Shown here piece by piece: positions 50,701-55,809 of a stretch of DNA of 64,000 nt. Position numbers and translations under genes: made by a program. The notes under the pieces were generated by a model. The model was not told where the DNA came from. It saw only the letters and a program-made list of their open reading frames with translations, and searched no databases. The stretch's first letter is position 1; each line of letters opens with the position of its first letter. Source of the DNA: Salvator merianae (lineage: Eukaryota; Chordata; Lepidosauria; Squamata; Teiidae); assembly GCA_003586115.2 (NCBI GenBank), contig QVOM02000025.1, positions 82,317,137-82,381,136 on the forward strand. Direction: 5' to 3'.

Positions 50701-51791
50701 AGGTTCAGGGGTTCAGTCCAACAGTAAACTGAACTGAAGCAGGATTCGACAAATGGTTCATTAAATTTAGTCAGCCTTTGACCTTCTTCCCTTGTGCTGG
50801 TACCTCATCTTCCTGCCAGCCATGGTTCTTTGAAATGCCAGTCAGTACTCTTCATCTTAGCCAAATAGGTCTCCTGGGATCCTCCTAGAAAGGCAACCAT
50901 GTTTATGTGCAAGTTTCCAGTTCCTGGAAGGACTGGGATGTCACCAGTTCTGCTCAAGACCTTCCAGGAAATGGAGGCACGTGTGGTTTGTTTAATGGTC
51001 CAGGTTCCTCTACTCTGGAAGGCCTAGCGGGGCAAGAAAGGACAACAATCTGTCTTTTGAGGAATCGTGCAGCAGTGGCCCAGCTGGGGCTGTCATGTAG
51101 GTGAGGTGTGGACTCAAGGGGCATGCCCTGGGCTCCTGCGGCTGGCCATGTGGTTCTTCAGAAGGCCAGTTGGTGTACTTTCCTGGCCTGCGAGGCCTTC
51201 TGGAAGTGGAGGATCATGGGTCCACTTGGCTTTCAGGAAGTGGAGGCATAAATAACTTCCTGGGAGAACCAACAGTCCTCCACCTTTGGGAGGCCTAATA
51301 GGCTAAGGAAGTATGCCTACTGCCCTTTCAAAGAAGTGCACAGCCAGTGATAGTGGCCTGGCAGAAGGGTGAGGCACGGGCTCAATGAGGCAGCGACGGG
51401 GGAGGGCAGGAGCGCAAGAGGGGTTGCAGACTGGTTCACAGAACCAGCTTGGCAGTGTGTATTTCGGGGGCGAATTGTTTGTTCTGTTTGAATTTTAAGG
51501 GCACGTTAAAAACTGAAATATGGGAGGTTAGCTTTGCAAAAGGAAAGGACATCCAGCTGGTAAATCTACGACTGAGACATGGGCTTGTAAAATTTTGATT
51601 AGGTGCATTCAAGTTCCCAGTAACTCCTGTCTTTCTTTCCTGTTCAGAACACCTGCAAGAACTGTGGTGGCATTTTCTGTGAAGACTGCTCGGCACACGA
51701 ATTGCCCCTTCCTTCCAGCATCAATCCAGAACGTGTCTGCAACCTCTGCCACAAGCGCTTGATGCAGCAATATTCTGCAAGCCCCTCCTAG
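8174..51791 (+). CDS. RUFY3: RUFY3 (RUN and FYVE domain-containing 3), partial at 5' end, two alternative C-termini
   Basis: RUFY3 is a cytosolic adaptor of the RUN/FYVE family, with known roles in neuronal polarity and axon growth and in lysosome positioning. Eighteen exons joined at GT/AG sites (8174-8227, 20751-20924, 22501-22618, 26394-26495, 27861-27984, 29474-29535, 31989-32054, 32167-32236, 33088-33180, 34261-34344, 35482-35649, 36517-36614, 40644-40763, 42507-42630, 44070-44149, 45159-45186, 50523-50597, 51648-51791) give one open frame of 594 codons plus stop. Using 37408-37480 instead of 40644 onward gives a 428-codon short form. The order is RUN domain (exons 2-6), long coiled coil (exons 7-13) and an eight-Cys FYVE-like finger (last two exons). 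Identification rests on near-identity to mammalian RUFY3 as I remember it, for example [31 protein letters not shown] and [24 protein letters not shown]1 and RUFY2 are less likely because the neighbour is GRSF1, not an HNRNPH gene. The first coding exon and promoter are not seen. Confidence 0.96.
8228..10714. other. RUFY3 intron, no recognised gene
   Basis: AT-rich intron. An antisense L2 3'-tail fragment (TTTATTTACATTTCTGTCCC, GCCCTACACCTGGACGTCTC) lies at 9436-9485. Nothing else was recognised. Confidence 0.45.
10715..11150 (+). repeat. UTR-like repeat block upstream of the L1-like LINE
   Basis: A pyrimidine-rich stretch (ATCTTCCTAGTACTC, AAAAAGGTTATCAGCTCTC, ACCTCCAAAAAGTTGTAGAGGCAA) is followed by TGCAATCGACGCTTCATGGT and AACCAAAATATCAAG..TTCAATATAG. 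It is related, in the same order and orientation, to 15240-15640 beyond the L1-like ORF. Confidence 0.7.
11550..15000 (+). mobile_element. L1/Tx1-like non-LTR retrotransposon, decayed ORF2
   Basis: Endonuclease similarity begins near 11565 ([12 protein letters not shown], then [11 protein letters not shown] near 11660, and [16 protein letters not shown] near 12130). The RT domain shows [20 protein letters not shown] (12839-12898), [17 protein letters not shown], a mutated [14 protein letters not shown] (about 13240) and [10 protein letters not shown] (13526-13555). The C-terminal zinc-knuckle-like region shows [16 protein letters not shown] (about 14761-14810). Stops and frameshifts throughout mark an old copy. 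It has L1-superfamily rather than CR1/L2 motifs. Confidence 0.85.
15040..15640 (+). repeat. Tandem pyrimidine-rich UTR repeats downstream of the L1-like LINE
   Basis: About 2.5 copies of a unit of about 167 bp start near 15090, 15257 and 15340. Each carries ATCTTCCTAA.., GCCTCTCTAAA.AGT, and ATTTAAAAGGTTGTCAA. The array ends in TTTGCAATCAGCACTTCATG and ATTGAAACCAAAATAGC, and its last part matches the 10715-11150 block. This is probably the element's 3'UTR or the 5'UTR of a neighbouring copy. Confidence 0.65.
15641..20750. other. RUFY3 intron, mostly unrecognised sequence
   Basis: No gene was recognised. An antisense L2 3'-tail fragment lies at 17372-17455 (TTCATTTATATTTGTATCCT, GCCCTATACCTGAAGGTCTC). 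An imperfect 40-bp direct repeat (GCCTGTAGTCTCTTCTCCAC and GCCTGCTGTCTCTTTTCTAC) lies at 17527-17655. A poly-T tract is at 19056-19070. Confidence 0.45.
20751..20924 (+). CDS. RUFY3: RUFY3 exon 2, start of RUN domain
   Basis: This 174-nt exon has acceptor TTCATTACAG and donor GTAGAT, with phase 1 at both ends. It encodes [18 protein letters not shown] through [14 protein letters not shown]. This is the first helices of the RUN domain and is almost unchanged from mammalian RUFY3. Confidence 0.97.
20925..22500. other. RUFY3 intron 2 with TA/GA compound microsatellite
   Basis: A purine-rich (GA)n tract preceded by (TA)n occupies 21325-21411. Otherwise the intron is AT-rich with no recognised gene or element. 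Confidence 0.7.
22501..22618 (+). CDS. RUFY3: RUFY3 exon 3, RUN domain
   Basis: This 118-nt exon has acceptor TCTTGTCTAG and donor GTAAGT. It encodes [20 protein letters not shown] and continues to SVKDLPGLK, the conserved centre of the RUN fold. It enters in phase 1 and exits in phase 2, with AA|G coding Lys. Confidence 0.97.
22619..22984. other. RUFY3 intron 3, 5' part
   Basis: I see no gene or recognisable repeat in this stretch. Confidence 0.4.
22985..23592 (+). mobile_element. L2-type LINE 3' end
   Basis: The decayed frames recall the L2 C-terminal region: [20 protein letters not shown] near 23055-23115, then [18 protein letters not shown] and [18 protein letters not shown]. These are followed by GTAAACCACTTCACAG and an (AATA)n tail. 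That gives the L2 pattern of QNAAARLLTG, FKALNGLGPxYL, 3'UTR and AAATA tail. Confidence 0.75.
23731..23940 (-). repeat. CR1-type 3' end, antisense, copy A
   Basis: Sequence CGCTGGATTGGACC..CATCTAGTTCAGCAGTCTTA and CACAGCTTGCTCTGCTTGCA matches the adjoining copy at 23945 but is distinct. Both lie in the same orientation. Confidence 0.75.
23945..25245 (-). mobile_element. CR1-type LINE 3' region, antisense, copy B, split by a DNA transposon
   Basis: The + strand reads AAGAACTTATGAAGTGCTCC..CCATCTAGCCCAGCAGTCTG and continues through the CR1 3'UTR to 24475. It resumes at 25161 with GTCTCCCTTTTCTGGACCTT..GTCATGTGGTGACCAAAACT. The reverse complement of the resumed part aligns with 4795-4870 of the sense CR1 copy (GTTTTGGTCATCACAC.., AACTGGAAAAAGGG). 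Confidence 0.8.
24479..25157. mobile_element. 679-bp PIF/Harbinger-like non-autonomous DNA transposon
   Basis: Terminal inverted repeats GGGTGTGTTCAGACTAGC (left) and GCTAGTCTGAACACACCT (right) match at 17 of 18 positions. Both ends are flanked by TTA (24476-24478 and 25158-25160), the 3-bp TWA target duplication expected of Harbinger-type elements. It interrupts CR1 copy B exactly, and the flanks join into continuous CR1 sequence. No transposase frame was seen. Confidence 0.8.
25246..26393. other. RUFY3 intron 3, 3' part
   Basis: A (TA)n run at 25545-25566 is followed by an antisense L2 3'-tail fragment at 25567-25630 (TTACATTTCTATCCCGCCCT..AAAGTCTCAAGCAAGTTGCA). The rest is unrecognised. 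Confidence 0.5.
26394..26495 (+). CDS. RUFY3: RUFY3 exon 4, RUN domain
   Basis: This 102-nt exon has acceptor ACTTGATAG and donor GTAAGC. It encodes [20 protein letters not shown] and then [14 protein letters not shown], including the GRxRAWxRLAL motif typical of RUN domains. KREIL replaces the KKELL I recall from mammals, which is a conservative change. Confidence 0.97.
26496..27860. other. RUFY3 intron 4, no recognised feature
   Basis: I see no gene, RNA gene or classified repeat. Short open frames at 27436-27778 overlap in several phases and resemble no family. Confidence 0.4.
27861..27984 (+). CDS. RUFY3: RUFY3 exon 5, RUN domain
   Basis: This 124-nt exon has acceptor TGTTTTGCAG. It encodes [20 protein letters not shown] and continues to [11 protein letters not shown]. 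Its donor is GTGCTG, weaker than usual. Reading through the donor stays open for 26 more codons to a stop at 28063-28065 (see findings). Confidence 0.96.
27985..29473. other. RUFY3 intron 5 with a short CR1 tail
   Basis: GTGATCCAGCAGGGCTCCTC..TATTCTTATG at 28128-28161 is the last part of a sense CR1 3' end. The first 81 bases of the intron extend the exon 5 reading frame. The remainder is unrecognised. Confidence 0.5.
29474..29535 (+). CDS. RUFY3: RUFY3 exon 6, end of RUN domain
   Basis: This 62-nt exon has acceptor CTATTCTAG and donor GTGAGT. It encodes [20 protein letters not shown] plus a split Gly codon. It closes the RUN domain and begins the linker to the coiled coil. Confidence 0.96.
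29536..30600. other. RUFY3 intron 6, 5' part
   Basis: Unrecognised sequence. The GC-richer block 30060-30600 may belong to the 5' region of the following L2 copy, but I cannot show this. Confidence 0.35.
30600..31735 (+). mobile_element. L2-type LINE 5' part with endonuclease domain
   Basis: A 172-codon open frame at 30639-31157 leads, after a stop, into [20 protein letters not shown] with [12 protein letters not shown] (from 31187) and [12 protein letters not shown] (near 31420). [14 protein letters not shown] and [12 protein letters not shown] follow in a second frame (about 31529-31612). These are the apurinic-endonuclease motifs of L2-like LINEs (ITETW, GDFNIHA, GLxQ.VTGPTH). A TATAAAAGG box at 30749-30757 lies in the presumed 5'UTR. 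Frame breaks show decay. Confidence 0.75.
31765..31952 (-). mobile_element. tRNA-derived SINE, antisense
   Basis: The reverse complement begins near GCCATTACTTAGTGGAAGAA, has a B-box-like AGATTCAATCCCTGG (31885-31899), and continues GCAAACCACTTCTCTGTCTG and AAGAAAACTG. The same plan (B box, GGCAAACCACTTCT, GCCAAGAAAACTG) occurs in the sense copy at 60565. It lies just before exon 7. Confidence 0.65.
31989..32054 (+). CDS. RUFY3: RUFY3 exon 7, coiled-coil start
   Basis: This 66-nt exon has acceptor GTTTCCAG and donor GTAAAG. It encodes [20 protein letters not shown] plus L and a split Ser codon. The reading frame continues as SATVNNLQ in exon 8; mammals have NATVNNLQ. Confidence 0.96.
32167..32236 (+). 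CDS. RUFY3: RUFY3 exon 8, coiled coil
   Basis: This 70-nt exon lies only 112 bases after exon 7. Its acceptor is GATTTCACAG and its donor GTAGGA. It encodes [20 protein letters not shown] then TEE, a heptad-rich segment. Confidence 0.96.
32237..33087. other. RUFY3 intron 8, no recognised feature
   Basis: No repeat class or RNA gene was recognised. Minus-strand open frames at 32734-33060 lack similarity to known proteins. Confidence 0.4.
33088..33180 (+). CDS. RUFY3: RUFY3 exon 9, coiled coil
   Basis: This 93-nt phase-0 exon has acceptor CACATACAG. It encodes [20 protein letters not shown] then [11 protein letters not shown]. The donor GTCTGT is weak, although both flanking exons agree with the mammalian protein order. 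Confidence 0.95.
33525..33875. repeat. Degenerate direct and inverted repeats in RUFY3 intron 9
   Basis: The motif TTGACYxxCCCACCTG and its reverse complement CAGGTGGGTxxGTCAA recur at about 33581-33605, 33635-33662, 33680-33735 and 33805-33830. CATTGACTTG/TTCAATGGAAG modules lie between them. It resembles a degenerate minisatellite or an old DNA transposon interior. Confidence 0.4.
34261..34344 (+). CDS. RUFY3: RUFY3 exon 10, coiled coil
   Basis: This 84-nt phase-0 exon has acceptor TTTTTGTAG and donor GTAAGA. It encodes [20 protein letters not shown] then KEETQLRL. The first residues differ from the GPKQDRT I recall in mammals; the rest is conserved. Confidence 0.95.
34345..35481. other. 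RUFY3 intron 10, no recognised feature
   Basis: Nothing recognisable apart from a short T-run at 35291-35300. The minus-strand open frame at 34555-34938 has no family match that I can see. Confidence 0.4.
35482..35649 (+). CDS. RUFY3: RUFY3 exon 11, coiled coil
   Basis: This 168-nt phase-0 exon has acceptor GGTCTTTAG and donor GTAAGT. It encodes [20 protein letters not shown], then [20 protein letters not shown] and [16 protein letters not shown]. It is a continuous amphipathic coiled coil shared by the RUFY family. Confidence 0.97.
35650..36516. other. RUFY3 intron 11, no recognised feature
   Basis: AT-rich intron. I see no gene or classified repeat. Confidence 0.4.
36517..36614 (+). CDS. 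RUFY3: RUFY3 exon 12, branch point between short and long isoforms
   Basis: This 98-nt exon has acceptor CTTTCTAG and donor GTAAAA. It encodes [20 protein letters not shown] then [12 protein letters not shown] and ends with the first two bases (AG) of a codon. Both possible next exons complete that codon in frame: T at 37408 gives Ser (short form) and A at 40644 gives Arg (long form). Confidence 0.96.
36615..37407. other. RUFY3 intron 12 (short-form path)
   Basis: A C-run and A-run pair lies at 36810-36855. Otherwise the sequence is unrecognised. Confidence 0.4.
37408..37480 (+). CDS. RUFY3: RUFY3 alternative terminal exon (short isoform C-terminus and stop)
   Basis: Acceptor CATATAG leads into [20 protein letters not shown] then QKPH and TAG at 37478-37480. 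The canonical mammalian short RUFY3 ends in [19 protein letters not shown] plus a few residues, so this is its counterpart. Using it removes the late coiled coil and the FYVE-like finger. Confidence 0.95.
37481..39790 (+). other. Probable 3'UTR of the short RUFY3 isoform
   Basis: AT-rich non-coding sequence follows the TAG at 37478-37480. AATAAA hexamers at 38565-38570 and 39780-39785 are possible cleavage signals. The true end cannot be chosen from sequence alone. No other gene or repeat was recognised here. Confidence 0.5.
40644..40763 (+). CDS. RUFY3: RUFY3 exon 13 (long isoform), coiled coil
   Basis: This 120-nt exon has acceptor TCAAATCCAG and donor GTGAAG. It encodes [20 protein letters not shown] then [19 protein letters not shown] plus a split Arg codon. 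It matches the long mammalian isoform (RLRQAERSRQSAE... type). Confidence 0.95.
40764..42506. other. RUFY3 intron 13 with inverted repeat modules
   Basis: TGAACTACAGCTCCCAGCA (41509-41527) and TGGCTGGGAGTTGTAGTCCA (41903-41922) form an inverted pair about 375 bases apart. They belong to a repeat module ('...gctgggagttgtagtcca...') frequent in reptile genomes. No gene was seen. Confidence 0.45.
42507..42630 (+). CDS. RUFY3: RUFY3 exon 14 (long isoform), basic coiled-coil end
   Basis: This 124-nt exon has acceptor ATACTTCAG and donor GTAATG. It encodes [20 protein letters not shown] then [21 protein letters not shown]. The QLELEL start matches the family. The Arg/Ser-rich remainder is much less conserved, so it is less certain than neighbouring exons. 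Confidence 0.88.
42820..42992 (+). repeat. CR1-type 3' fragment, sense
   Basis: GAATGGATGCTTTGGGACTG, GCAGGATGCTTCTAAAGGCC and TTTTACCTTTATCTTCTGCT parallel 5210-5290 of the CR1 copy in order. The fragment ends where an inverted copy begins. Confidence 0.6.
42993..43230 (-). repeat. CR1-type 3' end, antisense, forming an inverted pair
   Basis: TCAACCTGGAGGCAGTACCT..TCCATTCTAGTA is complementary to 42870-42906. It is followed by AAGAACATAGGAGAAGTCCT, GCTGGATCAGGCC and ATCTAGTCCAGC, the antisense CR1 end. Confidence 0.7.
43255..43350 (-). repeat. L2-type 3' tail, antisense
   Basis: ATCCCTATTTATTTCTGACT, ATTTCTACCCTCTTATGGCA and GCTTGCAATAAAATTG match the antisense L2 tail pattern also seen at 9436, 17372 and 25567. 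Confidence 0.5.
44070..44149 (+). CDS. RUFY3: RUFY3 exon 15 (long isoform), variable linker
   Basis: This 80-nt exon has acceptor GTTTTGACAG and donor GTATGG. It encodes [20 protein letters not shown] then NALLSS plus a split Lys codon. It has no clear match to mammalian residues but keeps the frame and lies at the right place before the Zn finger. Confidence 0.78.
44705..44764. repeat. (TAA)n microsatellite in RUFY3 intron 15
   Basis: About 19 near-perfect TAA/AAT triplets lie between 44705 and 44764. Length polymorphism is likely. The rest of intron 15 is unrecognised. Confidence 0.95.
45159..45186 (+). CDS. RUFY3: RUFY3 exon 16 (long isoform), 28-nt microexon
   Basis: Acceptor TTTTCTTGCAG and donor GTAAGC bracket 28 nt encoding MPRSLQEEH after the split Lys codon. 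It converts the phase 2 end of exon 15 to phase 0, which exon 17 needs. The mammalian protein has a similar HPMDEQDQ-like stretch before the finger. Confidence 0.75.
45187..46590. other. RUFY3 intron 16, 5' part, unclassified repeats likely
   Basis: The reverse complement of 45600-45715 (CTCTGCAAACATTTCACCAG, CAACTTAGGCAGCATCTACA) resembles a repeat I have seen in lizard genomes, but I cannot name its family. No gene was recognised. Confidence 0.35.
46591..50437 (+). mobile_element. DIRS-like tyrosine-recombinase retrotransposon, internally deleted
   Basis: The ends are inverted repeats of about 46 bp. The left (46591-46637) carries GGTCTCCTTACATGTGAGTA, and the right (50391-50437) carries its exact complement TACTCACATGTAAGGAGACC. 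A gag-like open frame of 151 codons lies at 47227-47682. RNase H-like sequence at about 48725-48900 ([32 protein letters not shown]) has in-frame stops. A tyrosine-recombinase-like region at about 49250-50185 contains FLVAITSA, a VPR/KVDSAFH block, and [12 protein letters not shown] in place of the GITAHSTRxAATS motif. The reverse transcriptase expected between gag and RNase H was not seen. Inverted termini and a recombinase instead of an integrase define DIRS elements. Confidence 0.82.
50523..50597 (+). CDS. RUFY3: RUFY3 exon 17 (long isoform), first Cys pair of FYVE-like finger
   Basis: This 75-nt phase-0 exon has acceptor GATATTTAG and donor GTAAAT. It encodes [20 protein letters not shown] then RNKRK. 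CQLC is the first Zn-binding Cys pair. Confidence 0.93.
50598..51647. other. RUFY3 intron 17, GC-richer with degenerate repeats
   Basis: Variants of 'cTTCCAGGAAaTGGAGGca' and 'TGGAAGGCCTAgcgGGcaAaGaA' recur between 50920 and 51330, which suggests a degenerate local repeat. No coding exon other than RUFY3 exon 18 follows. Confidence 0.4.
51648..51791 (+). CDS. RUFY3: RUFY3 exon 18, rest of FYVE-like finger and long-isoform stop
   Basis: Acceptor TGTTCAG leads into 47 codons and TAG at 51789-51791. The exon supplies the CKNC, CEDC and CNLC pairs, with [20 protein letters not shown] between the last two, and ends YSASPS. Together with exon 17 it gives eight Cys ligands. The basic RRHHCR-type patch that binds PI3P in classical FYVE domains is absent, as in mammalian RUFY3, so lipid binding is doubtful. 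Confidence 0.95.
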   Translation, partial: NTCKNCGGIFCEDCSAHELPLPSSINPERVCNLCHKRLMQQYSASPS

Positions 51792-53250
51792 GACTCGGGG
51801 CTGCAATCCTACTAAGATCAACTTATTTCAACCTAGAACTCAATCTCTGAAAAGCTGCAGCTTCTGACCATTTCTGGAGCTGCTTGAAGAATTTTACAGT
51901 AGGATCAGTGTACAGGGTCATGCGTTGACAGTCATAGCTGTAGGAGTTAAAATACCACGCTAAAGAATTCCAGCGTTTTGTGCCTGGTGTCTAGTATGGG
52001 CTCTTGAGCACCTTGCTTGTAAACGTCCTGGTTAGAAGCAAGATCTAAATTTCTTAAAATAGCAAAGGATGTTTGTTATATGTTACTTTGGAGCCATGTT
52101 CAGCCAGCACCTACCAGTGCTTTCTGGCACAAGACAGTACCATTATCTGAACATGGAAGGAAACAGAGTTTTCCTTCTTAGGGCAGCACAGCACTAAGCC
52201 ACTATTCATATGAACTACCCAAATATAGCATAAGCTACGTAGCTATTGCTGCCTCACTGTGGAAGGCAAGGCCACTGGAGCTACTCTGATTTCGTAAGAG
52301 TGAGCTGTGTGAATGTTTCCTGCCTTGTTAGCAGACCTATGCAATCTTTAATACAAGCAGAATGACGAAATTGTTTTGAGGAGTCAGTCAGCGATGTGTG
52401 TTTTAGAGTCTAAAACCATCTGAGTTTGCAAAAATGAAACTATTTATAAACCCCTCTCCAAAAATGCCTGGAGTTAAATTAAGGGGTTACATTAAAAATG
52501 AAATAATTTATGAGGTCATACGGGTGAAAGTAGCAAGCAGCTTTATTTTTGCCATTTTCCTGGGGTCCTGCTTCTTAAAAGAAACGCTGTATTATAACTT
52601 CTTCAAAAATCAGCTTCAACTGCACTTATTCAGATGATGGTCCTTCTTAGTAAAGTTTTCCAACATCTGTATTTGCAGCATGTTACTTCCACCTAAAAGT
52701 CGAGGACAGCAACTGATTGTATGACTTGAATCCTAAATATTATTTTAAAAAGTTTATAGAACATTTTTCAGATAAGCGATATGAAAACAGTAGGACTATG
52801 TGGGCAAATGCTGCTTATTTGTGTACGTTTAAGATGGCTATGCTTCTTGACTGGCATTTTATCTATGATAGATGCTAGAGAAATTGGCAATTATATGCAT
52901 ATATAAAGGAGAACAAATGTGCAGGAGCAGAAATGCTTATAGGTATGGCTGCTATGCAGTTCCAGAATATTTCATCTTGGGGTACTACAGCCTTCTTAAT
53001 AAACCATATAATGTGCTTTGTGAAAATGTATTTACTTATAACTGGAAGTTTAAATCACGAAGGCAAACTGTTTATGGATTTGCGGGAAACTGCTGCACAT
53101 TTTACCAGTTTCTGTTGTTGCAATCTTTATTAAATATATGGATTGGAAGAGCAAAACACTTTGGCTCATTCTTGATGTGGAGTTCTAAGATATTTATGCA
53201 GGGTCACTTGCATCAATTATTCTTTGCAATAAATGGCTTATAAGGCAGGC
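51792..53250 (+). other. RUFY3 long-isoform 3'UTR
   Basis: About 1.45 kb of AT-rich sequence follows the stop. AATAAA signals lie at 52998-53003 and 53228-53233, and the second is the likelier distal site. Interspersed repeat sequence (antisense L2) begins about 150 bases further on, consistent with the end of transcribed exonic sequence near 53.25 kb. Confidence 0.6.
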
Positions 53251-54164
53251 ATACTCTCTACAACCTAAGTTTTTTATATGCTGAATTAACCACTATTGTA
53301 TTAAACACCTCACGTATGAAAATCAAGTCTAACACATTCTAAAGCTACGATATATTCTTATGTGGCCGGCATGCTACTAGAAGAAATAGCATGTTTACTA
53401 TACAATTCCCTATTCTTTTTGTTTATTTATGGTCTCAGGGCAGATCACAGCATTCTATAAAGTATCAGCATAAAACATCAATAAAGTCAGTAAAACATTA
53501 TTAAATAAAAAGATAATTAAAATACTGCCCTCCCACTCCAGTGGGGACCACATCAGGAAAGAGCTAAATATCAAAGGCTTGGATGAAGAGATAAAACAAT
53601 AGAATGTTGGCACCTGGCATATCTCTAGTCAGAAAGCCCTCTCACATGCCACCACCCTCAAACTCTCTCAAGGCTTCCTCCCATGATGTTGATATTTGAG
53701 CAGATCTATATGGGAGAAGTTGCTCCTTCAGGTATTTTGGGTCCAAGCCCCTTAGGGCTTCATACATTTAAGAGTCAATCCCTTGAATCTGGTTTGGTAG
53801 TAGATGCATATCTTTCAAGTCCAGTAGAATATGAGTATGACTAGAGAGTCCTGTTAGTGGTCAAGCTGCTGCATTCTGCACTAGTTCCAGCTTCTGGACT
53901 GTCGTCAAGGGTAGCCTCATGTAGAACCCATGACAGTCGTCTAGTCTGGAGGTTACCAGAGGGTAGATAATCATGGCCAAGTTATTGCTATCCTGAAAAC
54001 ACTGAAGCTGATGAACCAGTCAGAGATGGTAGTAAGGATTCCTGGTTACTGCTGCCACCTGAGCCTCAAGTGACAGCAAGGAATCCAGAATCACCTTCAG
54101 ATCATGTACACTTTATTTCTAAGGAAGAATGACCACCTCCAGAATTGGATGCCCCTGACTTCTT

Positions 54165-54466
54165 TAAGAAGAAGAACAACTTGGTTTTTATACCCTGCTT
54201 TTCTCGGCCGAAGCTGACTCAAAGATGCTTACAAGGTTATTCTTCGCCCAAAGGCTTACATCTGTCTATCTTCCGCATCACACAATGTGATGCTCCCTAT
54301 TTATCTACTTGCAATTACTTGCTTTCGAACAGCTAGGTTGGCTGGAGCTAAAGGCCAGTAGAGGGCGCTCATCCCCCCTACACGGCAGACAGGGGCCTTG
54401 AACTCCGATCCTCCTTTTGAAAGATCAGTGCCTTAGCCTTCTGCGCCACCATGCCTCTGTTAAGAC
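54165..54466 (-). mobile_element. tRNA-derived SINE inserted in the L2
   Basis: On the - strand, GGCATGGTGGCGCAGAAGGC (box A region, 54431-54455) and GGAGTTCAAGGCC (box B, 54394-54406) lie about 35 bases apart, as in a tRNA promoter. A body with GAGCGCCCTCTACTGGCC follows, ending with AAACCAAGTTGTTCTTCTT. The L2 RT sequence continues on both sides. Confidence 0.75.
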
Positions 54467-54797
54467 CATGACACACAATTCCTCCGTCTTGTCTGGTTTC
54501 AGTTTCAGTTTATTGGTCCAAGTCCAGCCCATTACTGCCTCCAGGCAGTGAACAAGCACCTGAACTGCCTTCCCTGGCTCTGATGGAATGGAGAGACCAA
54601 GTTGTGTATCATCAGCCTACTAAAGGTACATCATTCCATATCTCCAGTGCCCTGCCCCAGTGGCTTTGTATAGATGTTCAACAGCACAGGGGATAGAACC
54701 GAACCCTAAGAATGCCACATTCCCAAGGTGTCAGACACAATTCCCTATTGCTACTTTCTTTGAGACAGGGAAGAGAACCATTGTAGAACAGTGGCCG

Positions 54798-55435
54798 TTT
54801 TCACGCTTACTACACTAGCACAGACTAATTAGCCTGTGCTAGCATAGTACTTTACCATGCAACGTGGACCTCATCTGCACTGCATGGCCAAAAACCAGAC
54901 CTGAAGCTGGCTACTGGTATTCATAGTGCAAATACTGGTAGCCATGCCGTCCTTGCCATGGCAGTGGCCGGGAAGTGGCCGGCTGCCGCCATGGTGACTG
55001 GGAAGCCTGCACATCACACAGGCACAATCAGGCCGAGTGATGCCCGGATCGTATCACCCTATTAGGCTATGCGATGACCAATCGGGGCATCTCGTGGCTA
55101 ATCATGCTGATGCAATCAGCCCATTGTGCAGGTGTGATGCTTCCCGGCCGCTGCCACGGCTAGGATCAGGCGCAGGCCTAGTTGGGCATCGCACAGGTGC
55201 GTTCAGGTTCTCGCACTGGCCGAAGCGCTCCAGCCATATCTAAGTGCGAACACACCCTACCAGGAAGTGCCTATCGCCTCCTGGTAGGATTGTGGAGCAC
55301 TAATTAGTGCTCCACCGGTATCTGCGATCAGGAGTGGATGAAGCCTGCTCCCGGCTGCTTGGGCTTCCACCAAGTGTGGAAGCACTTGGATAGCAAGCAT
55401 GCTTGATGCTTGCTAGGCCAAAGCACAAACAGGTC
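54798..55435. mobile_element. GC-rich, palindrome-rich ~640-bp insertion splitting the L2 (probable DNA transposon)
   Basis: The L2 frame stops at ..GGCACTGGACCTG (near 55430, - strand) and resumes at ACTGTTCTACAATGG (near 54796). Between them the DNA is GC-rich and contains CTAGCACAG/CTGTGCTAG (54825-54844), CTACCAGG/CCTGGTAG (55257-55287) and a perfect 24-nt palindrome at 55292-55315 (arm GTGGAGCACTAA). The ends GTTTTCACGCTT and GTTTGTGCTTT (inverted) are only weakly alike, so class and borders are tentative. Confidence 0.5.
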
Positions 55436-55809
55436 CAGTGCCTCCAACTCCCAGTCTCCAGCTAGCAACAAGATACCATGGTTGATGGGGTACCAAAAGC
55501 CACTGAGAAATAGAGCATAACCAAGAGTGTTGCACTGCCTCATTCCTCTCGATAGAGCTCATTCATCGGCAACAAGGCAGTCTCAGTGCCGTTCCCCCAC
55601 CTGAAACTATTCTAAACAGTGTTTTCTCCAAGCATGCCTGCAGCTGGGTAGCCACCATTGTCTCCAGCACCTTGCCTTATTCATATTATATACAAGCAAA
55701 ATCAACTTCTGATGCAAGATTGGTAACAGCAGACTGGACTTTTCTTGTCTGTTTATGTAAGTGCCCTGCCTTAGGTGTGCCACTCATAGAATGCTAGAAA
55801 GTAAACTAA

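Larger units (their letters stand above)
53405..55690 (-). mobile_element. L2-type LINE, antisense, with two nested insertions
   Basis: Reading the - strand from 55690 gives KVLETMVATQLQA and a decayed SxAFDTVDHGILL-like block (to about 55440). After an insertion, the ATVLQWF block and GSVLSPVLLNIYTKPL follow (about 54800-54640), then the template-binding region (about 54590-54500). After a second insertion, it continues VQKLELVQNAAA (about 53920-53880), SxYEALRGLDPKYL (about 53770), the 3'UTR and an antisense tail near 53415 (TTTATTTATGGTCTCAGGGC). The order of RT motifs confirms one L2 copy with many stops. Confidence 0.8.
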
